A stretch of 12,032 nt of DNA from contig CBFGZU010000060.1 in the NCBI GenBank assembly GCA_965653335.1, positions 1-12,032 on the forward strand, read 5' to 3'. Source of the DNA: Pseudolysinimonas_A sp965653335 (GTDB lineage Bacteria > Actinomycetota > Actinomycetes > Actinomycetales > Microbacteriaceae). Made by a program: the position numbers and the translations under genes. Below, piece after piece: positions 1 through 6,495 of the stretch (positions within the stretch are counted from its first letter, which is position 1; each line of letters opens with the position of its first letter). The notes beneath the pieces are model-generated. The model searched no databases. It saw nothing but the letters and a program-made list of their open reading frames with translations, and was not told where the DNA came from.

Positions 1-5
1 CCGGC

Positions 6-1229
6 TCAGGACGCCTCGTCGGCGGCGGCGAGCTGGCCGCACGCCCCGTCGATCTCCTTGCCGCGCGTGTCGCGCAAGGTCGTCGGGATGCCTTTCGCCT
101 CGAGCCGGCGCACGAACTCCTCCTGAACGCCGGGCTCGCTCGCCGTCCAGATCGAGCCGGGCGTCGGATTGAGCGGAATCGGGTTGACGTGCACCCAGCC
201 GCGACCGCGGGCATTGAGTTTCTCACCGAGCAGGTCGGCCCGCCACCCGTGATCGTTCATGTCTTTGATGAGCGCGTACTCGATCGACACGCGGCGTTTC
301 GTCGCCTCGAAGTAGGCGCGCGCGGCGTCGAGCACCTCGTCGACCTTCCAGCGCGAGTTGACGGGGATCAATTCGTCGCGCAGCTCGTCGTCGGGCGCGT
401 GCAGCGACAGCGCGAAGGTCACCGGAATGCCCTCCCCCGCCAGTTTGCCGATCGCGGGCGCGAGCCCGACGGTCGACACGGTGATCCCGCGAGCGCTCAT
501 GCCGAGTCCGTCGGGGGCGGGCGCGATCATCGTGCGAATGGCGCGCAGCACGCGCGCATAGTTGGCGAGCGGCTCCCCCATGCCCATGAAGACGATGTTG
601 GAAACACGTTGTGTGCGCTGGCCCGGTCCCTGAGCCTGTCGAAGGGTGCCGCCGAGCTGCCCGTCGGCGATCACGCGGTTAGCCCGCACGATCTGGTCGA
701 CGATCTCGGCCGTCGAGAGATTACGGGTGAGCCCCGCCTGGCCGGTCGCGCAGAACGGGCAGTTCATGCCGCATCCGGCTTGCGACGAGATGCATAGCGT
801 GATGCGCCCCGGATAGCGCATGAGCACCGACTCGACGAGCGCGCCGTCGTGCAGCTTCCACAGGAACTTGATCGTGTCGCCACGGTCGGTCTCGAGCCGC
901 CGCAGTTCGGTGAGCAACGGCGGCAACAGGCCCGCGACGAGGTCTGCGCGGCCCGCGGCGGGCAGGTCGGTCATGGCAACGGGATCGGATGTCGAGTGCG
1001 TGAAGTAGTGAGTGGCGATCTGCTTCGCTCGGAAGGCCGGCATCCCGAGTTCGGTGACGCGCGCGGCGCGTTCCTCGGGCGCGAAGTCGGCGAGATGCTC
1101 CGGCGGCTTGCCGCGCTTCGGGCTCGCGAACTGCAGCAGCGGGCGGCCGTCGGTGCCGAGCCGCTGATTCCAGCCCTCCGCCTTCGGACGGACCTGACGG
1201 ATCTCGCCGCGCGTCGCCTCCGAAGTCAT
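6..1229 (-). CDS. rlmN: Dual-specificity RNA methyltransferase RlmN (23S rRNA A2503 / tRNA A37 C2-methyltransferase)
   Basis: Radical-SAM enzyme of 407 aa that places a methyl group on C2 of A2503 in 23S rRNA and, in studied homologues, of A37 in some tRNAs. Visible: the [4Fe-4S] motif CGMNCPFC (C153, C157, C160), the two cysteines of the RlmN mechanism (C146 in ITLC and C397 in DGACGQL), the SAM-binding stretch around FMGMGEPLAN (214-223), and the conserved HVNPIPLNP near 347-355. ATG at 1229 is chosen because RlmN similarity begins soon after it and a TACCCT -10 box ends 7 nt upstream, giving a leaderless start; the frame stays open far upstream, but only as antisense of the amine oxidase. 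Odd: residues about 195-202 (TLRQAQGP) are encoded by a dispersed repeat lying in the loop between VIADG and the SNIVFMG strand. Catalytic residues are intact, so it is probably functional. Family identity is very secure. Confidence 0.96.
   Translation of the reverse strand: MTSEATRGEIRQVRPKAEGWNQRLGTDGRPLLQFASPKRGKPPEHLADFAPEERAARVTELGMPAFRAKQIATHYFTHSTSDPVAMTDLPAAGRADLVAGLLPPLLTELRRLETDRGDTIKFLWKLHDGALVESVLMRYPGRITLCISSQAGCGMNCPFCATGQAGLTRNLSTAEIVDQIVRANRVIADGQLGGTLRQAQGPGQRTQRVSNIVFMGMGEPLANYARVLRAIRTMIAPAPDGLGMSARGITVSTVGLAPAIGKLAGEGIPVTFALSLHAPDDELRDELIPVNSRWKVDEVLDAARAYFEATKRRVSIEYALIKDMNDHGWRADLLGEKLNARGRGWVHVNPIPLNPTPGSIWTASEPGVQEEFVRRLEAKGIPTTLRDTRGKEIDGACGQLAAADEAS
626..647. repeat. 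Dispersed CCCTTCGACAGGCTCAGGG-type repeat inside rlmN
   Basis: The plus strand reads CCCTGAGCCTGTCGAAGGG at 628-646, flanked by GGT. I recall this short imperfectly palindromic element as highly repeated in genomes of Microbacteriaceae and of some other high-GC bacteria; its translation products (LRQAQGP on one strand, SLSLSKG on the other) turn up in many unrelated proteins. Here it keeps the rlmN frame open. Only this copy is visible in the window, so its dispersed nature rests on recall. Confidence 0.7.
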
Positions 1230-1236
1230 GGGGTCC

Positions 1237-1242
1237 AGGGTA
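1237..1242 (-). promoter_or_regulatory. -10 box of a leaderless rlmN promoter
   Basis: On the minus strand TACCCT (TAnnnT) is followed by 7 nt and then the rlmN ATG, so transcription would begin at or next to the start codon. No Shine-Dalgarno sequence is present in the gap (GGACCCC). No convincing -35 box is seen. Confidence 0.5.
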
Positions 1243-1322
1243 CGTGCCGCGACGGGGAGCGCGTTCAGGCACGCACCGTGCGCGCGCAGACAAGCCGCCG
1301 GGCCCGCCCCTCCCGGTCGCGC

Positions 1323-1331
1323 TGCTAGCTT
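1323..1331 (+). promoter_or_regulatory. Extended -10 box (TGC-TAGCTT) for the amine oxidase gene
   Basis: TGCTAGCTT matches an extended -10 pattern (TGn followed by TAnnnT). A start site about 7 nt downstream would leave a short leader that still holds the GAGG ribosome site before the ATG at 1350. No recognisable -35 box is present. Confidence 0.4.
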
Positions 1332-1338
1332 TTGGGTC

Positions 1339-1345
1339 GAGGTGA
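1339..1345 (+). promoter_or_regulatory. Ribosome binding site deciding the amine oxidase start
   Basis: GAGGTGA stands 4 nt before the ATG at 1350 (GAGG is 7 nt away). It favours that ATG over the in-frame TTG at 1332, which would place this site inside the gene and has no site of its own. Confidence 0.6.
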
Positions 1346-1349
1346 TCGC

Positions 1350-3338
1350 ATGTCGCACCGGGAGCATTCCGCCCCCCGCCACCCCCACGACCCGCTGACG
1401 GGCGAGGAGATCGATCGCGCTCGAGAGGTGCTCGCGCAGGCCGGCCTCCTCGGCGACACCATCCGGGTGCCGATGCTGCTGCCGCACGAGTACGAGAAGA
1501 CCGAGCTCGCGGCCTGGGCCCCCGGCGATGAGATCGACCGCCGCGTCGACGTCACGCTGCTGGACGCCGCGACCGGGGCCGTCACCGAAGTGATCGTCTC
1601 GATCGCGCGCGGGGAGGTCGTACGCACGCGCGCCCACGACACGACGACCCCGCCCTACGGCCAGCCGCAGTACCTGTTCGAGGAGTACGAGCGAGCCGCC
1701 GAGATCGTGAAGGCGTCGAGCGAGTGGCGTGCCGCGATGACGCGGCGAGGTCTCGCCGATCGCATGGAGCTCGCCTTCTGCACGCCACTCGCGCCCGGAT
1801 TCGTGGGACGCGCGAACGAGGTCGGGCGCCGCGTGATCCGGTCGCTCACGTTCTTGCGCGACAGCGAGGACGACATCGCGTGGGCGCACCCCGTCGAGGG
1901 ACTCATCGTGCACGTCGACCTCGTGTCGAACGCGGTCATCGGCGTCGAGGACGAGGGCGACGTTCCCGTTCCTGCGGGCAGTGGAAAGTACACCCCGGAT
2001 GCCGTCGGCCCCGCCCGGACGACGCTCAAGCCGATCGAGATCACCCAGCCCGACGGCCCGAGCTTCCGCGTCGAGGGATCGCTCGTCGAGTGGGAGAACT
2101 GGTCGCTGCGCGTCGACTTCAACGCGCGCGAAGGCCTCGTGCTGCACGACGTGGCCTTCGACGGCCGCCCGGTGCTGACGCGCGCGAGCGTTCCGGAGAT
2201 GGTCGTTCCCTACGGCGACACCTCCCCGACGCGCTTCTGGATCAGCTACTTCGACGCCGGCGAGTACTTGCTGGGGAAGAACGCCAACCACCTCGAGCTC
2301 GGCTGCGACTGCCTCGGCGTCATCCACTATTTCGACGGTTACGTCGCCGACGACCACGGTCACGCGGTGAAGATTCCCAACGTCGTGTGCCTGCACGAGG
2401 AGGATTACGGCATCCTCTGGAAGCACACCGAGCAGGGGTCCGTCGGGGCTCACGTGCGCCGTTCGCGGCGGCTCGTCGTGTCGTACTTCTCGACGATCGG
2501 CAACTACGACTACGGCTTCTTCTGGTACTTCTACCTCGACGGTTCGATCCAGGTCGAGGCGAAAGCGACCGGCATCGTCTTCGTCGGGGCCGGCCACCCC
2601 GGTTCGTCGAACCGGCACGCGCCCGAGATCGCCCCCGGAGTGTTCGCTCCCGTGCACCAGCACCTGTTCAGCGCGCGCCTCGATGTCGCGATCGACGGGG
2701 AGGACAACCGGCTGCTCGAGATCGACGCCGTGCGCATCCCGATGGGCGACGACAATCCGTTCGGCAACGCCTTCACGTGGAGTGAGACGCCGTTGCGCAC
2801 CGAGTCCGAAGCACAACGCGTCGCCGACACGTCGGTCGCTCGCGTCTGGGAGGTGCGGTCGGCGTCGAAGAAGAACCATCTCGGGAAGCCGACCGCGTAT
2901 CACCTCATCCCCCAGCCGACCGCGTTGCTCATGGCCGACCCGGCATCGACGGTCGCCGCTCGCGCCGCGTTCGCGACGAAGCACGTGTGGGGCACGGCGT
3001 ACGACCACGAAGAGCGCTGGCCCGGCGGCCGCTATCCGAACGCCCATGCGGGCGGCGCGGGGCTTCCCGCCTACACCGCCGACGACCGATCGATCGACGG
3101 GGAAGACCTCGTGCTGTGGCACACCTTCGGGCTCACCCACATCCCGCGACCCGAGGACTGGCCGATCATGCCCGTCGACTATGCGGGATTCTGGTTGAAG
3201 CCCTACGGCTTCCTCGACGTCAACCCGGCGATGGATGTGCCCGAGGCGGGTCAGGCGCACGCAGTCGCGGAGGGCGGGTCCCCCGCGGTGGTTGACGGCG
3301 GATGTGGTCAGGGAGCCGCCTGCACCTGCGGGCACTGA
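1350..3338 (+). CDS. tynA: Copper-containing primary amine oxidase (TPQ-dependent)
   Basis: Oxidises primary amines to aldehydes with release of ammonia and hydrogen peroxide, using one copper and a self-made topaquinone. The 662-aa product matches the length of Arthrobacter phenylethylamine oxidase. All key residues are visible: cofactor Tyr386 in T-I-G-N-Y-D-Y, catalytic base Asp302 in YFDAGEY, copper ligands His436 and His438 (HQH) and His597 (LTHIPRPEDWP), and a likely disulfide between the cysteines in GCDC and VVCLHEED. No signal peptide or membrane segment, so probably cytoplasmic. The end is odd: C652-x5-C658-x-C660-x-H662 forms a Cys/His tail outside the usual fold. It lies divergent from rlmN and convergent with an amine/amino acid permease, which suggests amine use. 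Natural substrate (phenylethylamine, tyramine, histamine or other) cannot be read from sequence. The gene symbol is by family only. Confidence 0.93.
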   Translation: MSHREHSAPRHPHDPLTGEEIDRAREVLAQAGLLGDTIRVPMLLPHEYEKTELAAWAPGDEIDRRVDVTLLDAATGAVTEVIVSIARGEVVRTRAHDTTTPPYGQPQYLFEEYERAAEIVKASSEWRAAMTRRGLADRMELAFCTPLAPGFVGRANEVGRRVIRSLTFLRDSEDDIAWAHPVEGLIVHVDLVSNAVIGVEDEGDVPVPAGSGKYTPDAVGPARTTLKPIEITQPDGPSFRVEGSLVEWENWSLRVDFNAREGLVLHDVAFDGRPVLTRASVPEMVVPYGDTSPTRFWISYFDAGEYLLGKNANHLELGCDCLGVIHYFDGYVADDHGHAVKIPNVVCLHEEDYGILWKHTEQGSVGAHVRRSRRLVVSYFSTIGNYDYGFFWYFYLDGSIQVEAKATGIVFVGAGHPGSSNRHAPEIAPGVFAPVHQHLFSARLDVAIDGEDNRLLEIDAVRIPMGDDNPFGNAFTWSETPLRTESEAQRVADTSVARVWEVRSASKKNHLGKPTAYHLIPQPTALLMADPASTVAARAAFATKHVWGTAYDHEERWPGGRYPNAHAGGAGLPAYTADDRSIDGEDLVLWHTFGLTHIPRPEDWPIMPVDYAGFWLKPYGFLDVNPAMDVPEAGQAHAVAEGGSPAVVDGGCGQGAACTCGH

Positions 3339-3361
3339 TCCCGCCATCTTGTCGCCGCGCG

Positions 3362-3400
3362 CCGAAAAGGGCGGATGCCCGTCGCATCCGCCCTTTTCGG
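3362..3400. terminator. Bidirectional hairpin terminator between convergent genes
   Basis: A perfect 17-bp inverted repeat, CCGAAAAGGGCGGATGC at 3362-3378 and its complement at 3384-3400, with a 5-nt loop (CCGTC). It begins 23 nt after the amine oxidase stop and ends 12 nt before the permease stop. The A and T runs are symmetric, so each strand shows a GC-rich core followed by TTTT, fitting termination in both directions. Confidence 0.85.
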
Positions 3401-3412
3401 TGAGTTCTCGGC

Positions 3413-4909
3413 CTAGGCTTCCTGACTCGAGGAGGCGGGCACCTCGTCGAACTTCTCGAGGTCGTCGCTCAGCCCGGCGTAGACCTCGGGCTTGCGGTTC
3501 TTCAGATATACGGCGTACACAAGGCCGCCGATGAGCGCGACCACGAGCAGCAGCGGCAGGACCCGCACGTAGAGCGCTTCCGACCCCGCGACGAGCGGGA
3601 AGTTGACGAGCGCCATCACGCTGAATAGACCCAGCGACAGGAATCCGACTCCCGGAGCCACGAAGGTGCTCCACCAGCGCGGGTCGCGCTTGCGACGGAA
3701 GTACACGACGATCGCGAGCGCCGCGATCGCCTGCACGATCATGATGGCGAGCGTTCCGAACCCGATCCCGACCGGCACGAGCGTGAAGATCGGGGGCAGG
3801 GCGTTGCCGTCGGGGTCGGTCTCCACCGCGAGGGCGAAGATCCCGCCGACGATGATCGCGAACACGAGGTTGACCACGAGAGCCCGCTGGGGCGCGCCCT
3901 TCGCGTTGGTCTGCGCGAGCCAGCGCGGAAGCACCCGGGCGCGCCCGAGAGCGTACAGGTACCGGGCAGCCGAGTTATGGAACGCGAGCTGTGCGGCGAA
4001 GAGGCTCACGACGAGCAGCACGAGCGCGATCGAGCCGACGACCGGACCGAGGTAGGTGTCGATGAGCACGAGGGTGAGGTCACCGGTCGCGAGGGCGTCG
4101 AGCGCGGCACCCTGGGATCCCTGAACTCCGACGGCGCTCACGATCGCCCAGCCGACGATCGCGTGCAGCACGCCGATGACGAAGATGGCGGCGTAGGTGG
4201 CCCGCGGGACGGTCGTTCGCGGCTCGCGCGCCTCCTCGCCGTAGAGGGCGGTGGCTTCGAAGCCGATGAACGCGGTCGCGACCAGCAGCAGGCCGATCCA
4301 GACCGACCCTCCGACGAGAATCTCGGGACTGAGCGCGAGGGTGAACGCTTCGATGCTGAAGCCCGTCTGCACGAGCACCGACACCGCGAAGGAAAGCAGG
4401 ATGAGGATCTCGAGCACGAGAGCGATTCCGAGCACGATCGCGCTCAAGTGGATGCCGGCGCGCGCGAGCAGGAAGGCGACGATGCAGAGGACGACTCCCG
4501 CGAGGTACCAGTGCACCTCGAATCCGAAGAGCGAGGGCAGCACGACGGAACCGGTGAAGAACCCGATCGTGCCGAGAGCCCCCGCGACGAAGAAGTTGTA
4601 GCCGAGCGTCGCGATGATCCCCGTGACGAGACCCGCTGGCCTCCCGAGACCTTTCACCGCGATGGCGTAGAAGCCACCCGCGTTGACGAGTTCTTTCGTG
4701 ATCTGCGCGTACCCGACGGCGAAGAGCAGCAGCGAGACGGCGACGGCGCAGACCAGCACCGGGATGCCACCGCCGTTGCCGAACGCGATCGCGAGGGGCA
4801 AGACGACGACGCCGACGGTGAGCGGCGCGACGGCGGCCAGCACGAGGAAGACGATGGCAGGGGCACCGAGCTGGTTCGGCTTGAGTGCGTCTTTCTGGGG
4901 GTCGGACAC
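3413..4909 (-). CDS. APC-superfamily amino acid/amine permease
   Basis: A 498-aa membrane transporter of the amino acid-polyamine-organocation superfamily. It is nearly all hydrophobic, with about 12 predicted membrane helices. Family marks include the first helix (APAIVFLVLAAVAPLTVG), FNGGGIP-like text at the end of that segment, the stretch GFEATALYGEEAREPRTTVP typical of the helix 6 to loop region, and HNSAARYLYALGRARVLP after helix 8. The start is GTG at 4909: AAGGAG lies 5 nt upstream, and the in-frame extension above it does not look like protein. An ATG overlapping by two bases is out of frame. It lies 101 nt downstream of the SDR gene on the same strand, so it may be read with tetR-SDR. 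Context suggests import of an amine, amino alcohol or amino acid; the substrate is not readable. Confidence 0.88.
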   Translation of the reverse strand: MSDPQKDALKPNQLGAPAIVFLVLAAVAPLTVGVVVLPLAIAFGNGGGIPVLVCAVAVSLLLFAVGYAQITKELVNAGGFYAIAVKGLGRPAGLVTGIIATLGYNFFVAGALGTIGFFTGSVVLPSLFGFEVHWYLAGVVLCIVAFLLARAGIHLSAIVLGIALVLEILILLSFAVSVLVQTGFSIEAFTLALSPEILVGGSVWIGLLLVATAFIGFEATALYGEEAREPRTTVPRATYAAIFVIGVLHAIVGWAIVSAVGVQGSQGAALDALATGDLTLVLIDTYLGPVVGSIALVLLVVSLFAAQLAFHNSAARYLYALGRARVLPRWLAQTNAKGAPQRALVVNLVFAIIVGGIFALAVETDPDGNALPPIFTLVPVGIGFGTLAIMIVQAIAALAIVVYFRRKRDPRWWSTFVAPGVGFLSLGLFSVMALVNFPLVAGSEALYVRVLPLLLVVALIGGLVYAVYLKNRKPEVYAGLSDDLEKFDEVPASSSQEA

Positions 4910-4920
4910 ATGGACTCCTT
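4910..4920 (-). promoter_or_regulatory. Ribosome binding site deciding the permease GTG start
   Basis: On the minus strand AAGGAG is followed by TCCAT and then GTG. The strong site and 5-nt spacing fix the start at 4909, although an out-of-frame ATG overlaps the GTG. Confidence 0.65.
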
Positions 4921-4964
4921 CGTTCAGGTGGCTTGATTCTCGTGGCGCGGCAGCTGTGTCCGGT

Positions 4965-4994
4965 TGCCGGTACGTGCGCACCGTTTGACCGGCA
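4965..4994. promoter_or_regulatory. Inverted repeat in the SDR-permease gap
   Basis: TGCCGGT (4965-4971) and ACCGGCA (4988-4994) form 7-bp arms around a 16-nt loop that itself holds the 8-bp palindrome GTGCGCAC (4974-4981). It could be an operator, an RNA hairpin tuning permease expression, or chance in GC-rich DNA. No T-run follows on the minus strand, so a standard terminator is unlikely. Confidence 0.25.
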
Positions 4995-5010
4995 GCGCAC
5001 GGAGCGGCCC

Positions 5011-5808
5011 TCACATTCCGGCGCGGGAGAAGGCGAGCGTGGGAACGTCGACGCTCGTCGAGCCGCCGTCGATCGGGATCACGGCGCCCGACACGTAGGA
5101 GGCGCCCGGTGAGGTCAGGAAGAACACCACCTCGGCGATCTCGGACGGCATCGCGGGTCTACCGAGCGGAACGTCGGCCGTCACCGTCGCGTAGGCGTGA
5201 TCTCGATCGGCGAGACCGGCCGATGCCGCGAGTTCGTCCATCTCGGCATCCGCCATCGGGGTGCGCACCCACCCCGGGCATACGGCGTTCGCCCTGACCC
5301 CGTGCACGCCATAGTCGCGCGCGATCGATCGCGTGAGACCGATGAGCGCGTGTTTCGCCGTCGTGTATCCGACGGTGCTGGGCCCGGCGGCGAGCCCGGC
5401 GAGGGACGACACCACGACGACCGAGCCGCGCGATTGCCGCAAGGCGGCGATCGCCGCGCGGGCGAACACGAACGCCGAGTCGAGGTTGGCGCGAATGGCG
5501 GCAGCCCAGTCGTCGTCGTCGGTGTCGGCGAGGGTCGCGAACCCGTGGCCCCCGGCGTTGGCGACGATCGCGTCGAGGCGGCCGAAGTGTTCGAGCGTCG
5601 CCGCGACCGCGGCTTCGGCCTCGGTCGTATCGGCGGCGTCGGCGACGATCGGGAGGGCGCCCGTGCGCTCCGCGACCTCGTGAAGCAGCGGCGCGCGGCG
5701 CCCGAGGATCGCCACCCGCCAGCCCGTGGCGGCGAATTTCTCCGCGACGGCGGTGCCGATTCCGGTTCCGCCGCCCGTAATCGCGACGACCGGCTGCGTG
5801 TCGCTCAC
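5011..5808 (-). CDS. SDR-family NAD(P)-dependent oxidoreductase
   Basis: Classical short-chain dehydrogenase/reductase of 265 aa with a Rossmann fold. Visible marks in order: cofactor loop TGGGTGIG (11-18), NAG (84-86), catalytic Asn108, Ser135 in VVVSS, Tyr148 and Lys152 (YTTAK), then ANAVCPGWVRTPM and the C-terminal SGAVIPIDGGS. The end of the second strand reads GRR (36-38) rather than an acidic residue, hinting at NADP(H). The start is GTG at 5808, overlapping the tetR stop as GTGA, so the two genes should be translationally coupled. The family turns alcohols into carbonyls or back; the substrate is not deducible. Next to a kinase and phospholyase that should yield an aldehyde, a role in handling that product is reasonable but unproven. 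Confidence 0.9.
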   Translation of the reverse strand: MSDTQPVVAITGGGTGIGTAVAEKFAATGWRVAILGRRAPLLHEVAERTGALPIVADAADTTEAEAAVAATLEHFGRLDAIVANAGGHGFATLADTDDDDWAAAIRANLDSAFVFARAAIAALRQSRGSVVVVSSLAGLAAGPSTVGYTTAKHALIGLTRSIARDYGVHGVRANAVCPGWVRTPMADAEMDELAASAGLADRDHAYATVTADVPLGRPAMPSEIAEVVFFLTSPGASYVSGAVIPIDGGSTSVDVPTLAFSRAGM

Positions 5809-6413
5809 GAGTGGGCCCGCCGCGACTTGAGTCCGTCGAGGAGAGCTTGCACGGCTGCGACATAGCGCTCGGCCGTGTGCGGCGCGTGGGCGGCCGCGAT
5901 GCCCGCGTCGCGAAGGCTCGACACCAGCAGCACGGCGAGCGCCTCGGGGTCGTTCGTCGCCGGCAGGTCGCCGGCATCCTGCGCCGCAACCAGTTCCCGG
6001 CCGATGTCGTCGAAGTACCCTTGCGATCCGACGCCACGGTCGGCTCGGAATCCGAACAGCGCGGGCCCGGCAACGCTGTAGAAGTAACCCAGTTCGGCAG
6101 AACCCGAGAACTCGATCATCGTTCGCGCGTAACTGGCGATACGCGCATCCCACGTCGTGGCGCCCGCAGCCGCCTCGCGGGCCCGACGCACGAGCAGGTC
6201 GCCCGCCAGCAGGTACGCCGCCCGAAGGATGCTGTCGCGCCCGTCGGGGAAATGGGCGTAGAGGGTCGCGCGCGAGGTTCCCGCCGCGAGGCAGAGTCGC
6301 TCGATCGTAACGGCCGCGACCCCCTCGGCGATGATGAGGTCGAGTGTGGTCTGGGCCAGGTCGTCGCGCGTGTGCTGCTGCCTGCGCTCTCTCAATGTCG
6401 TGGGAGCGGCCAT
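5805..6413 (-). CDS. TetR-family transcriptional regulator
   Basis: A 202-aa regulator with the usual TetR layout. The N-terminal helix-turn-helix is near residues 35-56 (VTIERLCLAAGTSRATLYAHFP, recognition helix in TSRATLYAHF), followed by a variable all-helical ligand domain that I cannot place in a subfamily. ATG at 6413 is chosen because MAAPTTLRERRQ begins a typical TetR N-terminus and GGAG lies about 6 nt upstream. Its stop overlaps the SDR start (GTGA). It is divergent from the kinase-phospholyase pair across an 82-nt AT-rich gap with palindromes, the standard setting for a local repressor that controls itself and both arms and is released by a pathway substrate or product. Confidence 0.92.
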   Translation of the reverse strand: MAAPTTLRERRQQHTRDDLAQTTLDLIIAEGVAAVTIERLCLAAGTSRATLYAHFPDGRDSILRAAYLLAGDLLVRRAREAAAGATTWDARIASYARTMIEFSGSAELGYFYSVAGPALFGFRADRGVGSQGYFDDIGRELVAAQDAGDLPATNDPEALAVLLVSSLRDAGIAAAHAPHTAERYVAAVQALLDGLKSRRAHS

Positions 6414-6425
6414 CTCGACTCCGTT

Positions 6426-6445
6426 CAGAATCTTATTCTGGAATA
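6426..6445. promoter_or_regulatory. Overlapping palindromes, candidate TetR operator
   Basis: CAGAAT-CTT-ATTCTG (6426-6440) is a perfect 15-bp interrupted palindrome. It overlaps a second one, TATTC-TG-GAATA (6434-6445). On the minus strand the first contains TAAGAT (6435-6430), a good -10 box for tetR, so a bound repressor would block tetR itself. AT content here is well above the surroundings. A further palindrome TATGGCATA lies at 6457-6465. Confidence 0.55.
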
Positions 6446-6456
6446 CGGAATCACTG

Positions 6457-6467
6457 TATGGCATAGT
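6457..6467 (+). promoter_or_regulatory. Candidate -10 region for the kinase-phospholyase pair
   Basis: TATGGCATAGT offers two overlapping -10-like boxes, TATGGC and CATAGT, the latter preceded by TGG as in an extended -10. Start sites would lie about 20 nt before the ribosome site at 6483-6489. No clear -35 box is present; the candidate operator palindromes occupy that position. Confidence 0.35.
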
Positions 6468-6495
6468 GGGCCCACCGACAACGGGGAGAACACTC

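Noticed and set aside
626..647. Frameshift or disruption of rlmN by the repeat
   Set aside because: The frame is kept through the repeat and every conserved motif on both sides is present, so the gene is not called a pseudogene.
1230..3674. Long minus-strand open frame continuing upstream of rlmN across the amine oxidase
   Set aside because: The added text is arginine-, valine- and aspartate-rich with no domain, and is antisense to a gene with complete catalytic residues. RlmN similarity starts only near 1229. It is an effect of GC-rich codon use.
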